Assembly: GCA_045545735.1 (NCBI GenBank)
Contig: JAZQBM010000004.1
Coordinates: 62,001-126,000 of the forward strand
Source of the DNA: Fimenecus sp045545735
Lineage (GTDB): Bacteria > Bacillota > Clostridia > Oscillospirales > Acutalibacteraceae
Reading direction: 5' to 3'
DNA: 64,000 bases
Of the stretch, positions 8,465-18,916 are shown piece by piece (position 1 is the stretch's first letter; each line of letters begins with the position of its first letter). The position numbers were made by a program, and so were the translations under genes. The notes beneath the pieces were generated by a model. The model saw only the letters and a list, made by a program, of their open reading frames with translations, searched no databases and had not been told where the DNA came from.

Positions 8465-9725
8465 CGTCCTTCACCCTTTTAATATCTGCACCTAAATCTT
8501 CAAGTACCTTTTCAGGTTGTTCATAACCTCGGTCTATATGATGAATTTCTGTAATTTCAGTTGTGCCGTAAGCATTAAGCCCTGCTAAAAACATTGCCGA
8601 GCCGCCTCGCAAATCAGTTGCTCTGACACTTGCACCGTTAAGATGTTTTACACCCTCGATGACAGCCATTCTGCCCTCAACATTGATTTTTGCACCAAAT
8701 CGAAGCAATTCACCAATATGCTTAAATCGGCTTTCAAATATATTTTCTACGATTACGCTTGTGCCTTCACAGACGCAAGTCAAAGCCATCATTTGTGCTT
8801 GAACATCTGTTGGAAATCCCGGATAAGGCATTGTGCGAATCATTCGTATTCTTTTAAGTTTTGGTGGTGCGTTAAGACACACCCATCTGCCACTTACGGT
8901 AATATCACACCCCGCCTCACGCAAGGGTTGAATTGTTGGTCCGATATGGGCAGGAATTATATCACGCAGACAAATTTTACCGTTTGTCATAGCACACGCA
9001 ATCATATAAGTTGATGCCACAATTCTGTCGGGAATAACGGTATGCTCAGTTGAATGTAATCGACTTACGCCCTCAATTGTTACAGTACTGTCACCTGCAC
9101 CATGTATTCTTGCTCCGCAACGATTCAAAAAATCGGCTAAATCGCTGATTTCAGGCTCACGTGCAGCATTTGTAATTATTGTTGTCCCCTTTGCGAGAAC
9201 GGCTGCAAGAATAATATTTTCAGTTGCACCAACGCTTGGGAATGACAATGTAATTCGAGTACCTGTAAGCCCTTTTTCTTCTGCAGAGCAGACTATAAAA
9301 CCGTTTTCAGTTGTAACGGTCGCACCGAACTGTTCCATTGATGACAAGTGCAAGTCGATTGGTCTGAGTCCTATTTCACAGCCACCGGGAGTAGATAAGA
9401 CTGCTTTGCCCATTCTGCCTAAAATTCCGCCTAAAAAAACAATGGACGAACGCATTTCACGCATCAGATTATCAGGAACATCGTTTCGGCTCACATTAGT
9501 TGAGTCAACAGTTACGGTATGTCCCTCACGGGTAACTATGCACCCTAAATATCGCAGAATTTTAATTGTTGCCTCAACATCGGAAAGAATGGGGCAATTA
9601 TGTATTACCGAAACACCCTTTACAAGAAGTGTTGCCACGAGTATTGGCAATACACTGTTTTTTGCACCTTGCACAGTAATTTCGCCGTTTAATCTGCGAT
9701 TACCGTTGATTATAATTTTATCCAA
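8412..9725 (-). CDS. murA: UDP-N-acetylglucosamine 1-carboxyvinyltransferase MurA
   Basis: Transfers enolpyruvate from PEP to UDP-GlcNAc, the first committed step of peptidoglycan synthesis. The fosfomycin-target cysteine is present at Cys116 (STPGGCEIG), and KNS near the N-terminus (residues 22-24) is the substrate-binding motif. The family's usual end (IDRGYEQPEKVLEDLGADIKRVK written in two parts: IDRGYEQP and DLGADIKRVK) is followed by about 15 extra residues that overlap the ftsQ start region. Length 437. Confidence 0.96.
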   Translation of the reverse strand: MDKIIINGNRRLNGEITVQGAKNSVLPILVATLLVKGVSVIHNCPILSDVEATIKILRYLGCIVTREGHTVTVDSTNVSRNDVPDNLMREMRSSIVFLGGILGRMGKAVLSTPGGCEIGLRPIDLHLSSMEQFGATVTTENGFIVCSAEEKGLTGTRITLSFPSVGATENIILAAVLAKGTTIITNAAREPEISDLADFLNRCGARIHGAGDSTVTIEGVSRLHSTEHTVIPDRIVASTYMIACAMTNGKICLRDIIPAHIGPTIQPLREAGCDITVSGRWVCLNAPPKLKRIRMIRTMPYPGFPTDVQAQMMALTCVCEGTSVIVENIFESRFKHIGELLRFGAKINVEGRMAVIEGVKHLNGASVRATDLRGGSAMFLAGLNAYGTTEITEIHHIDRGYEQPEKVLEDLGADIKRVKDDEKNQQSEYFPQQSTFG

Positions 9726-9790
9726 TTTTCACACGCCCTTTACAGTATGACCTTTCGTCACATACTATGCGGTTTGTGCGAATTAAGTGA

Positions 9791-10909
9791 TTATAAGTTC
9801 ATTATAATTCTGCAAATTTCACTTAAAGCATTTGCTTTTGCATTTTTAAGTGCATTTTGTGAAATTACATCTAACTTATGACGGTTATTTTTAAGGTCGC
9901 ATACAGTTTTTGCAAGAATTTCACCGTCAAGATTTTTTTCTTCAATAAGGATTGCACCGTCATTTTCAGCCAATGTCATAGCATTGTGATACTGATGATT
10001 TTCTGCCACATTTGGTGACGGAATAAGAATTGACGGTTTACCTAAAAGTTGAATTTCGGAAATCGAACTTGCTCCTGCACGGCTAATTACCAAATCGCAA
10101 GCAGGAAGACAAATGTCCATATTATCTATGTATTCACGAATTTCAATATTTGTACCTTTTCCGTAATTCACACCATTTTCAGTAAGTTTTTCTTCTACCC
10201 ATTTACCGTATTTGCCCGTTGAATGTAAAAAACAGATGTCAGTTTCATCTTTAAGTGAAGTAAGCATTTCAACAACTGCGTTATTGATTGCATTTGCACC
10301 TAATGAGCCACCCATTGAAAGTACAAGCATATCAGTAGATTTAAGACCTAATGTTGCACGGGCAAAATCACGGTCAGTTTTAATGATTTCTCGTCTGACA
10401 GGAAGTCCCGTTACAACGGGAGGATTTTTACATTTCATATATTTTTCGGCAGCGGCGGATGTAAGCATAACTTTATCAACTAATTTTGCAAGTGCTTTAT
10501 TCGCCACGCCCGGAAAAGCATTTTGCTCGTGAATTGCAGTTTTTATTCCCATTTTAACGGCTGTTCGAAGAACGGGACCTGTAACATAGCCACCGAAACC
10601 TACAACAACGTCGGGCTGAAATTCACTAATAATTTTTTTGGCATCGCCTGATGCTTTTAAAGTAAGACAAGCTGTTTCAATGTTTTGTTTAATGCCTTTT
10701 AATGACAAATTTCTTGAAAAGCCGTTCATTTTTAATGTTTTCAACTCAAATCCCGCTTTTGGGACAATCTGAGTTTCCATTCGTCCTTCAGTACCTACAA
10801 AAAGGATTTCACAAGTAGGGTCAAGTCTTTTTACTTCATTAGCAACGGCTATAGCAGGGTTAATATGACCACCCGTACCGCCTGCAACAAACATTATTTT
10901 CATACCCAT
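9791..10909 (-). CDS. murG: UDP-GlcNAc-lipid I N-acetylglucosaminyltransferase MurG
   Basis: GT28 enzyme that adds GlcNAc to lipid I to make lipid II at the inner membrane face. The 372-residue protein has the N-terminal glycine-rich loop GGTGGHINPA and the C-terminal donor-binding region with SRAGASSISEIQLLGKP. ATG at 10909 overlaps the ftsW stop (TAATG) with AAGAAGG upstream; an in-frame ATG two codons later is possible. Part of the dcw operon. Confidence 0.96.
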   Translation of the reverse strand: MGMKIMFVAGGTGGHINPAIAVANEVKRLDPTCEILFVGTEGRMETQIVPKAGFELKTLKMNGFSRNLSLKGIKQNIETACLTLKASGDAKKIISEFQPDVVVGFGGYVTGPVLRTAVKMGIKTAIHEQNAFPGVANKALAKLVDKVMLTSAAAEKYMKCKNPPVVTGLPVRREIIKTDRDFARATLGLKSTDMLVLSMGGSLGANAINNAVVEMLTSLKDETDICFLHSTGKYGKWVEEKLTENGVNYGKGTNIEIREYIDNMDICLPACDLVISRAGASSISEIQLLGKPSILIPSPNVAENHQYHNAMTLAENDGAILIEEKNLDGEILAKTVCDLKNNRHKLDVISQNALKNAKANALSEICRIIMNL

Positions 10910-12129
10910 TAATCCTTCTTTCTTGCACTTCGCGAGATAGATAATACCATTCCCATTTCACAAAGCAAAATAACAAGTGACGTGCCACCGTATGAGAAGA
11001 ACGGAAGTGAAATACCTGTATTGGGAATAAAGTCGCTGACAACGGCAATATTAAGTGCTACCTGAACACCAATCTGAAATACAATACCCATAGCAAGTAA
11101 TGCACCAAAACGGTCTTTTGCACGAAGTCCGATTTTAATTCCGCGATATACTAAAAGTGCAAAAAGCACGATTATTGCAGTTGCACCTACAAAACCTAAC
11201 TCCTCACATACAATTGAGAAAATAAAGTCATTCTGTGGTTCGGAAACATAAAGATGTTTCTGTTTTGACTGACCTAATCCCGTACCTAAAAATCCGCCTG
11301 AACCGATAGCATAAAGTGAGTTATTTGTCTGCCAACGGGCACCAAGTGGCTCATAATCTTTATCAAGCCACGCAACAATACGTTCACCTGCATATTCTTT
11401 AAGCAAATCGGGATTAAGAACAAATAAGATTACTGCAAACACCGCTACAACAACGCCTACAATAAACCATTTATTCTTTACTTCGCCCAAGAATAGCATT
11501 ATTACGCCGATAGCAAGCATAAGTACTGCACCTGAAACGTGATTTTCAATTAAAACGAGAACTGCAAACAAAAGAATGAAAAAGCCATATGCAATTGTGC
11601 TTGTAAATGACTTATAAACTACAAGTCTGCCGTTTGTCATATTTTCAATTCCACGACAAATACCAAGTTCACTCGGTATTTTACCAACTACGCCTTTATG
11701 GTGTTGTTCAAGGCAAAATGCCAAGAACATAATAAGTCCTAATTTTGCAATTTCTGATGGCTGGAATGTAATAAAACCTAAGTCAATCCATCTGTAAAAG
11801 CCCGGTTGAACACTATCGGGAAGTAAGCGAACAACAATAAGCAGTATTACCGAAACGCCCACACCTATAAGCGATGCAATTTTAAAATATTCATACTTAA
11901 CTCGTGATATTATGAGCATTCCCAAAATACCTATTCCTGCATAAGCCAACTGCTTAAGGAAAAGTTCGCTACTACTTGTTCTGAAATAATAACTATAAGT
12001 ATAGCTGGCGGAAAACAGCATAATAAGTCCTATTGTTACAATGGTCATAAGGATAAGAAAGAAAGGAATATCCATTGAGCCTTTATTGAATATGAAACTT
12101 AAAGGACTTTTTTTCTTTTTTGTTGCCAT
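10909..12129 (-). CDS. ftsW: SEDS-family lipid II polymerase FtsW/SpoVE
   Basis: 406 residues with about ten membrane helices and the SEDS motifs, including QPSEIAKLGLI and the C-terminal GISLPFFSYGGTS. SEDS proteins polymerise glycan strands together with a class B PBP, here most likely the SpoVD-type PBP encoded earlier in the cluster. Whether it acts in vegetative septation, in the spore cortex (SpoVE) or in both cannot be told from sequence alone. It lies between mraY and murG, where murD often stands in other clusters. Confidence 0.94.
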   Translation of the reverse strand: MATKKKKSPLSFIFNKGSMDIPFFLILMTIVTIGLIMLFSASYTYSYYFRTSSSELFLKQLAYAGIGILGMLIISRVKYEYFKIASLIGVGVSVILLIVVRLLPDSVQPGFYRWIDLGFITFQPSEIAKLGLIMFLAFCLEQHHKGVVGKIPSELGICRGIENMTNGRLVVYKSFTSTIAYGFFILLFAVLVLIENHVSGAVLMLAIGVIMLFLGEVKNKWFIVGVVVAVFAVILFVLNPDLLKEYAGERIVAWLDKDYEPLGARWQTNNSLYAIGSGGFLGTGLGQSKQKHLYVSEPQNDFIFSIVCEELGFVGATAIIVLFALLVYRGIKIGLRAKDRFGALLAMGIVFQIGVQVALNIAVVSDFIPNTGISLPFFSYGGTSLVILLCEMGMVLSISRSARKKD

Positions 12130-12165
12130 TTTCTCACCGCCTTAATAAATTTTATGATTTAGAAA

Positions 12166-13203
12166 TTAGATTTTAATTGTTCCGTAGTAATAGAGTGCAA
12201 GACCAATTACGCAACCTACAATATTCACAAGTGAAAATACTGTTACGATTTTACGTTCTTTCCAACCGCACATTTCAAAGTGATGATGGATTGGTGCCAT
12301 TTTGAAAATACGCTTGCCGTGTGTAAGTTTGAAGTAACCAATCTGTAAAACATCAGAAAGTGCTTCAATTACATAGATAATTCCGAAGAATACGAGAATA
12401 AGTGGACAGTCAATTGCGTAAGCCAAAGCTACAACCATACCGCCCAAGAACATAGAGCCTGTATCGCCCATCATAACCTTTGACGGATAGTAGTTCCAGA
12501 TAAGATATCCTAAACAACCACCTGCAAGAGCAGCGGCTAAAATGCTTATACCAAAGAACTTTGTCATAAGAGCTGCAATACAGAATGCGATTGCAGCAGT
12601 TGAAGTAACGCTTGCACAAAGTCCGTCAACGCCGTCAGTAAAGTTTACTGCATTAACTGCACCGTAAATTACTGCGATACCGAAAATCCAGAAAAACCAT
12701 TTAAGGTCAACTACCCCTACAAACGGTATTTTCATATAGGTAAGTCCGTTAAGGTAAAGTGTTACAAGGTAACCGATAATAAGAATTACCTGCGGAATAG
12801 TTTTCTGAATTTCTGTAAGTCCTAAATTTCTCTTTTTAACAACTTTTATATAGTCATCAGCAAAGCCTACAAGGCCAAGACCGATTGCCAAAACAACGCC
12901 TGCAACAAGTTTAACTTTTAAAGTGTCAGGCATTACGTGTTCGCTTCCAAAAAGGTTACCACCCATAAGATAATCTGTCACAAGTACACAGATTACTGAA
13001 AGAATTGTGCTGACAATGAACATAATTCCGCCCATAACAGGTGTTCCCTGCTTTGACTTATGCCATGCTGGACCAATATCAAGAATAGTTTGACCGAACT
13101 TTAATTTTCTAAGCCAAGGAATAAGCACAAATCCCAATAAAAATGCGATTAAAAAGCTTAAAACAGCTGTTGCACCTAACGCTACATAAATATTCATAAT
13201 CAC
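12166..13203 (-). CDS. mraY: Phospho-N-acetylmuramoyl-pentapeptide transferase MraY
   Basis: Transfers phospho-MurNAc-pentapeptide to undecaprenyl phosphate, giving lipid I. 345 residues, about ten membrane helices, with the catalytic cytoplasmic motifs GFADDYIKV, NFTDGVDGL, MGDTGSMFLGG and the HHHFE motif (APIHHHFEMCG). It is 6 nt downstream of murF. Confidence 0.97.
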   Translation of the reverse strand: MIMNIYVALGATAVLSFLIAFLLGFVLIPWLRKLKFGQTILDIGPAWHKSKQGTPVMGGIMFIVSTILSVICVLVTDYLMGGNLFGSEHVMPDTLKVKLVAGVVLAIGLGLVGFADDYIKVVKKRNLGLTEIQKTIPQVILIIGYLVTLYLNGLTYMKIPFVGVVDLKWFFWIFGIAVIYGAVNAVNFTDGVDGLCASVTSTAAIAFCIAALMTKFFGISILAAALAGGCLGYLIWNYYPSKVMMGDTGSMFLGGMVVALAYAIDCPLILVFFGIIYVIEALSDVLQIGYFKLTHGKRIFKMAPIHHHFEMCGWKERKIVTVFSLVNIVGCVIGLALYYYGTIKI

Positions 13204-13209
13204 AACTCC

Positions 13210-14571
13210 TTATTTAACATCCCATTGTTCATATATTTTTTCAAAAACTTCTTCAAGTTTCATTCCGCGACTTGCTTTGAAAAGAATTGTATCACCGTCG
13301 CGAAGTTCATTAAGAAGAACATTTGTGAGTTCTGTTTTATCAGTGAAGCTATGGACGTTCTGAAGTCCTGCTTTTACTGCACTGTCTGCCATATATTTTG
13401 ATTCTTCACCGACTGCGTAAAGAATATCAACACCGCATTCTGCCGCATATTCGCCAACTGTTCTGTGTGCAGTTTCGCTATATGAGCCAAGTTCAAGCAT
13501 ATCGCCGAGAACTGCGATTTTTCTGCCTTTTGCGATTTTGCAAAGTGAATTAAGACCTGCTTTTTGTGAATCGGGGCTTGCATTGTAGCAATCTTCAATG
13601 AATGTTACACCGTTCACTTCCTTTATTCTTTGACGCATACCTGACGGTGTATAATTTTGTAGTCCTTTTGCAATATTTTTAGGTGAAATTCCATATTCAA
13701 GACCTACTGCAAATGCCGTAAGTGCATCATAAACATTATGAATTCCAACAGTTGGGATTGTAATTTTTTGTCTTACCTCCCCTTTTATTGCTACGAATTC
13801 AGTTGAAAGTCCGATTTCTTTAATATCTTCTGCTAAAACGTCACAATTTTTATTATCAATACCAAAGAAAATTACTTTATAATCTTGGAGTTTTACTGTT
13901 GAGAGTTTATCGTTATCACCATTTAAAAATACAGGTGAGCCTTTCTTGAGTCCCTCAAGAATTTCAAGTTTTGCTTGTAAAATTCCGTCACGTGAACCTA
14001 AAATTTCAATATGCGAAACGCCGATATTAGTAATGATAGCACAGTCGGGTTTTGCACAGTTTGTAAGCACTGAAATCTGACCAAAACCGTCCATACCCAT
14101 TTCAATTACAGCATTTTTTGTTGTTTCTTCTAATCTAAACAACGTTCTTGGCATTCCAATTTCGTTATTAAAATTGCCTTCAGTTTTAAGTGTTTCGCCC
14201 TTTTGTGCCATTACGCAAGCTACCATTTCTTTAGTTGTAGTTTTACCTACGCTACCCGTTAATGCGATTAAAAGCAAATCAGGAAATGTGCTTTTATAAT
14301 ATGATGCAAAGTCGAGAAGTGCTTGCTTGGTGTCATCAACATAAATCACTGGTGCAGAACACTCCACTTTTTTATGGCACACAACTGCACCAACGCCTTT
14401 TTCTGCCACATCTTTCACGAAATCATGGCCGTCAAATCGTTCCCCTTTGATTGCGAAAAACAAAGTGTTTTCGTCAACATCACGACTGTCAATTGACACA
14501 CGTTTTATTATATTTTGAGAATCTACAATTGTTCCTAATGCTTTTGCAATTTCAACGGCTTTTAAGTTCAT
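13210..14571 (-). CDS. murF: UDP-MurNAc-tripeptide--D-alanyl-D-alanine ligase MurF
   Basis: Mur ligase that adds D-Ala-D-Ala to the UDP-MurNAc-tripeptide. 453 residues with the ATP loop TGSVGKTTTKEM, the central-domain EMGMDGFGQI and the C-terminal region DCYNASPDS. The preceding gene is murE, 19 nt away. Normal length. Confidence 0.96.
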   Translation of the reverse strand: MNLKAVEIAKALGTIVDSQNIIKRVSIDSRDVDENTLFFAIKGERFDGHDFVKDVAEKGVGAVVCHKKVECSAPVIYVDDTKQALLDFASYYKSTFPDLLLIALTGSVGKTTTKEMVACVMAQKGETLKTEGNFNNEIGMPRTLFRLEETTKNAVIEMGMDGFGQISVLTNCAKPDCAIITNIGVSHIEILGSRDGILQAKLEILEGLKKGSPVFLNGDNDKLSTVKLQDYKVIFFGIDNKNCDVLAEDIKEIGLSTEFVAIKGEVRQKITIPTVGIHNVYDALTAFAVGLEYGISPKNIAKGLQNYTPSGMRQRIKEVNGVTFIEDCYNASPDSQKAGLNSLCKIAKGRKIAVLGDMLELGSYSETAHRTVGEYAAECGVDILYAVGEESKYMADSAVKAGLQNVHSFTDKTELTNVLLNELRDGDTILFKASRGMKLEEVFEKIYEQWDVK

Positions 14572-14590
14572 TGTTTTCTCCTAAAATTAG

Positions 14591-16024
14591 TTATCTATTA
14601 CTGAAATAGTCCTTTACGATTTTTCTTTCGTCAAAGGGCTTTTTTTCATTCCCTACAATCTGATAAACCTCGTGGCCTTTACCTGCAAGTAAAACTGTAT
14701 CGCCTTTTCGTGCCTTACTGAGTGCAAATTCTATTGCCTGACGGCGATTTTCGATTACCGCAATTCTGGCTTTGGATTTTTCCATTCCGCAAAGAATATC
14801 ATTTATAATCAACAGCGGATTTTCAGTTCTTGGATTATCACTTGTAACAACTGCAATACCCGATAACTCCCCTGCTATTCTGCCCATTTCGGCACGTTTA
14901 GATTTATCACGGTCACCACCGCAACCAAACACTATTATTACTTTACCCTTTGTTATTTCGCGGACACACTCGAGAATATTCTGAAGTCCGTCGGGGGTAT
15001 GAGCATAGTCTATCATAACCGTAAAGTTGCTTGGTGTTGGTACGATTTCTGCTCTACCCTTTACGAAATCAAGTTTTTGGCAGGCATTGGAAATTTCGTC
15101 TATTGAAAATCCCAATTTTAACAGCGTAGCAACTGCACAAAGTGAGTTGTAAACAGTAAATCTACCCGGAATTTTTAGTTCAATTCTGCCGATACAATCC
15201 ATACCCACAAATTCATATCTTACGCCGTTTTCTGTGCATACAATATTTTTTGCGGTATAGTCAGCATCATTAGACGTTGCCGAAATTGTTTTATATGGAC
15301 AATCAAGCTTTTCTGCTATTGATTTTATATGATTATCATCAATATTTATACAAGCAAATTCTGCCATATTAAATAAGCGAAGTTTAGCATCAATATAACT
15401 CTGCATATTGCCGTGATAGTCAAGGTGTTCGGGGGTAACATTTGTAAACACAGCCGCCTTAAAATCAAGTCCCCACACACGTTCTTGTGCAAGTCCTTGT
15501 GAAGAAACTTCCATAACACAGTATTCGCAACCGTTATTAACCATTTGGCGAAGTAAATTATGTAGTTTCATAGGCTCGGGAGTAGTGAGGACTGCGTCAC
15601 TTTCACTATTTCCAACATTATTCTTTACAGTACCTATAATCCCGCATTTTTTATTAAGATTTTCTAAAATACCTTTAATAAAAAATGATGTTGAGGTTTT
15701 ACCGTTTGTACCCGTAACGCCTATCAGTTTAATTTGTTCGGCAGGGTTGCCGTATAAATTAGCCGCTATTTTTGAATAGGCTCGTCGTGTATTTTTTACT
15801 ATTATCTGATTTGAAATATTCAAATCAATTGATGTAACCACCGCTACTGCACCATTCTGCAAAACAGATTTTGCAAGTGAATGACCATCAACACGGTTGC
15901 CGTCAATACACACGAACAAGGCATTTTTCAAGTTTTCTTTGTTGTTATCCGTTACTCTTTCAACTTCCACATCTTCATACGCACTTGTCGTTTCAACATC
16001 CTTAAGAAGAGTAGAAAGTTTCAT
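14591..16024 (-). CDS. murE: UDP-MurNAc-tripeptide synthetase MurE, meso-DAP type
   Basis: Adds the third amino acid to UDP-MurNAc-L-Ala-D-Glu. 477 residues with the P-loop GVTGTNGKTSTS. The specificity motif reads DNPR (TSDNPRTENP), which marks enzymes that use meso-diaminopimelate rather than lysine, so the organism's peptidoglycan is predicted to be meso-DAP type. Encoded 19 nt after the PBP gene. Confidence 0.96.
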   Translation of the reverse strand: MKLSTLLKDVETTSAYEDVEVERVTDNNKENLKNALFVCIDGNRVDGHSLAKSVLQNGAVAVVTSIDLNISNQIIVKNTRRAYSKIAANLYGNPAEQIKLIGVTGTNGKTSTSFFIKGILENLNKKCGIIGTVKNNVGNSESDAVLTTPEPMKLHNLLRQMVNNGCEYCVMEVSSQGLAQERVWGLDFKAAVFTNVTPEHLDYHGNMQSYIDAKLRLFNMAEFACINIDDNHIKSIAEKLDCPYKTISATSNDADYTAKNIVCTENGVRYEFVGMDCIGRIELKIPGRFTVYNSLCAVATLLKLGFSIDEISNACQKLDFVKGRAEIVPTPSNFTVMIDYAHTPDGLQNILECVREITKGKVIIVFGCGGDRDKSKRAEMGRIAGELSGIAVVTSDNPRTENPLLIINDILCGMEKSKARIAVIENRRQAIEFALSKARKGDTVLLAGKGHEVYQIVGNEKKPFDERKIVKDYFSNR

Positions 16025-16043
16025 TGTCTTACCTCATATTAAA

Positions 16044-18260
16044 TTAGTCCGTTACGTTTTCACTTGAACGGAAATATACTGTTATTATCGCACCGTTTTC
16101 GGCAGTTGTTTCGGCAGGAATACTTTGCTTGTATGAAAGCACTTGGCCTGCACCCTGAGTTGTACCTGCGATTTTAATATTAAAGCCTGAATTTACGGCA
16201 ATACGATTAGCCTCAGCCAGTGTAAGCCCTGTAAGATTTGGAACAGTTGCAGTCTGTTTTTCTGCATTTTCTTCAGTATATACAACGATTATACCGTTCT
16301 TTGGCATTGATTGGTTTGCAGACGGCATCTGTGAAATTACAGTTTCACCACTACCTACTATTTTCACGGTAAATCCACTTGCTTTTGAACGAACTTTTGC
16401 TGATTCTTCACCAACAAGGTTTGGTGCAGTAACTGTTGCCTGAGCCATTTCTTCATCACTATACTGCGGGTCAATATTAAGGTAGGCAAGAATATTTTCA
16501 AAAATTCTTCCGGCTACAGGTGCAGCACCCGAACCGCCTGTTGCGTAATACTGTGGCTCGTCAACAGCTATAAGAATAGCAATTTGCGGGTCATTAGCAG
16601 GAGCAAATCCTGCAAATGATGCAATACACTGGTCATCAGTATTAAGTTTTTCACTTGTACCCGTTTTGCCTGCTACGTGATAGCCTGCAACATAAGCATT
16701 TTTAGCTGTACCCCATACAACAACTTGTTCCATAAGTTCGCACATAAGGTCAGCAGTTTTTTCTGAAATAACCTGTCTTTTTACTGTTGGTTCGGTTTCG
16801 GAAACAATATTTCCGTCTTCATCAAGAATCTTATCTACAATATAAGGTGTCATTAACTTACCACCATTACCAAGAGATGCAACTGCGGTAATCATTTGTA
16901 TTGGAGTTGCCTGGAATGTCTGACCGAAAGATGCAGATGAAAGTTCGGCAATACCCATTCTGTCAACTGTATAATATGTTTTATTTGCAACAGGGGCTGC
17001 CTCCGAAGGTAAATCAACACCCGTTTTTTCAGTAAATCCAAAGGCTTCAAAGTATTTAGAGAAAGTTTCTTTACCTAATTTTTGTCCTAATGTAATGAAA
17101 TATGTATTACATGAGTTTGGAAGTGCTTCAGCAACAGTTTGTGTACCGTGAGCTTTATGGTTATAACAATGCTGATAATAATTTGCAACTTTTATTGAAC
17201 TTGTGCAATTGTATGTACTTGTTGGTGTGATTGCACCTTCTTCAAGTCCTGCGGCAGCAACGAAAAGTTTGAAAACAGAACCCGGTTCATAAGAGTCGCT
17301 TACTACTCGGTTTCGCCACTGTGAGAAAAGTGCATTACTTTCAGCTTGTGACTTTTGTGCTGAATCTTCAATTTTTTCAATTTCTTCAAGAACTGAATTT
17401 GAAGAAATTTTATAAGGTGAATTCAAGTCGTAGTCAGGCATTGTTGACATACCGAGAATAGCACCTGTTTTAACATCCATTACAATTCCGTAAGCATATT
17501 TTGCCTGAGTTTCCTGTATGGCTTGTGAAAGTTGTTGTTCAAGATAATACTGGATTACTTCATCAACCGTAAGTACAAGACTTTTTCCTTGTTCAGCATC
17601 ATATGTTGTTTCGTAATCATTAGGCATTTCACCTGCTAAAGCATTTTTAGCGGTAATAATTCTACCTGCCTCGCCTGTTAAAATGTCGTTATATTTAAGT
17701 TCAAGCCCTGCACGGCCTGTATCTTCAGAACCTGTAAAGCCGAGAACTGTTGACGCAAAAGAGCCAAGCGGATAATAACGTTTTGTATCAGGGTCAATGC
17801 CAACAATTGTGCTGAGTTTTTGGTCTTTATGCTTTGAAAGATATTCTTTAAGTGCATCTTTCTGAGCATTATCAATCTGACCAATAATTTTTTCATATCC
17901 GCTTTCACTACGGTTCACTTTTTTCTCGATTGTTTCGCGGTTAAGGTCAAAAAGTTCAACTAAGCCATCAATGAGAAGTGTTTTTTGCTCATCTGTTGAG
18001 ATTTTAGACGGATTAATATAAACAAGCCACGCAGACGCACTTTGAGCGAGAACTTTCATATTCGAGTCATAGATTGTTCCACGATTCGCATTTACAACAG
18101 TATCACTCAACTGATTTTTTTCTGCTTTCAAGCGATATTCTTCACCATTAATTATCTGAAGCCAAAAAAGATTACCAATAAGGCAAAGCAAGAAAAGACA
18201 GAACACGCCAAACGCGATAAGTGAACGTAATTCCATTCTTTTTGTAGGCTTTTTATTCAT
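16044..18260 (-). CDS. spoVD: Class B penicillin-binding protein with two PASTA domains (SpoVD/FtsI type)
   Basis: 738-residue transpeptidase. One N-terminal membrane anchor (about 13-33), a PBP dimer domain, then the catalytic domain with SVFK at 328-331, SCN and KTGTSEK. Two C-terminal PASTA domains (TVTAPNLVGEES... and TVPNLTGLTLAEA...) run to the end. It cross-links septal peptidoglycan with the FtsW/SpoVE polymerase. Only one class B PBP lies in this cluster, so it may serve both division (PBP2B role) and sporulation (SpoVD role); another PBP gene begins at 63223. Confidence 0.93.
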   Translation of the reverse strand: MNKKPTKRMELRSLIAFGVFCLFLLCLIGNLFWLQIINGEEYRLKAEKNQLSDTVVNANRGTIYDSNMKVLAQSASAWLVYINPSKISTDEQKTLLIDGLVELFDLNRETIEKKVNRSESGYEKIIGQIDNAQKDALKEYLSKHKDQKLSTIVGIDPDTKRYYPLGSFASTVLGFTGSEDTGRAGLELKYNDILTGEAGRIITAKNALAGEMPNDYETTYDAEQGKSLVLTVDEVIQYYLEQQLSQAIQETQAKYAYGIVMDVKTGAILGMSTMPDYDLNSPYKISSNSVLEEIEKIEDSAQKSQAESNALFSQWRNRVVSDSYEPGSVFKLFVAAAGLEEGAITPTSTYNCTSSIKVANYYQHCYNHKAHGTQTVAEALPNSCNTYFITLGQKLGKETFSKYFEAFGFTEKTGVDLPSEAAPVANKTYYTVDRMGIAELSSASFGQTFQATPIQMITAVASLGNGGKLMTPYIVDKILDEDGNIVSETEPTVKRQVISEKTADLMCELMEQVVVWGTAKNAYVAGYHVAGKTGTSEKLNTDDQCIASFAGFAPANDPQIAILIAVDEPQYYATGGSGAAPVAGRIFENILAYLNIDPQYSDEEMAQATVTAPNLVGEESAKVRSKASGFTVKIVGSGETVISQMPSANQSMPKNGIIVVYTEENAEKQTATVPNLTGLTLAEANRIAVNSGFNIKIAGTTQGAGQVLSYKQSIPAETTAENGAIITVYFRSSENVTD

Positions 18261-18365
18261 TTTTCTTGCTCCCTTCAGTTAATTTGGTACTTAGTTTAAT
18301 TACCTCATACAATAAAACAACGAGAGTCAAGAATTCTCAACTCCCTTTGCTTTCTTTAAAATATA

Positions 18366-18884
18366 TTACTTGTTATTTTCATTTATTACATAGGACTGTT
18401 CTGTCTGTTCGCCGTTTGCGACAACTACGCTGTCGCCTGCAGACAAATCAACATAAACCACCTGATAATCCTGAACCTTTACCATTCCAAGAACATTGGC
18501 GGCGTAATCTTCAACATTATTTATTGACACCATAGAACTGAGTGCATTGTTAAGTTTTATTGTATCGCTTTGTGCCAGTTCTATAGAATTTTCAATCGAA
18601 TTGATTTCGCGATTTATTTCGTCAAGCTGAACTCGACTGTAAATCACCATAGCCATAAACATTAAAATTGTCATTGCAATAGCGAAAATTTTTCTTGCCT
18701 GTTTTGCAGCAATTTGTGACTCTTCGCGAACTTGTGCAGCTGATGGTTTTGCTCTTTTAATAACCTTAAGTTGCGGTGTTTTCTGTGGTGCAGGTTTCAT
18801 TTTAGGCGCAGCGTTGCTAGTCGATACCACTCTTGGTTCGAACTGTTCAATATTATATGACTTATAAGCGTTGTACTGTGCCAT
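18366..18884 (-). CDS. ftsL: FtsL-like septum protein
   Basis: 172 residues with a basic, Pro/Lys-rich cytoplasmic N-terminus, a single membrane helix (IFAIAMTILMFMAMVIYSRV) and a coiled coil right after it (QLDEINREINSIENSIELAQ). This topology and the position between rsmH and the PBP gene identify it as FtsL, which bridges DivIB/FtsQ and the FtsW-PBP pair. The N-terminal tail (about 90 residues) is longer than in Bacillus FtsL. Confidence 0.85.
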   Translation of the reverse strand: MAQYNAYKSYNIEQFEPRVVSTSNAAPKMKPAPQKTPQLKVIKRAKPSAAQVREESQIAAKQARKIFAIAMTILMFMAMVIYSRVQLDEINREINSIENSIELAQSDTIKLNNALSSMVSINNVEDYAANVLGMVKVQDYQVVYVDLSAGDSVVVANGEQTEQSYVINENNK

Positions 18885-18916
18885 ATTTAAATTCCTCTCT
18901 TTTAAACTTCCACAAC

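Noticed and set aside
18300..18350. GAGTTGAGAATTCTTGACTC hairpin after ftsL as a terminator
   Set aside because: It has two G-T pairs, essentially no loop and no clear T-tract; the cluster continues on the same strand.
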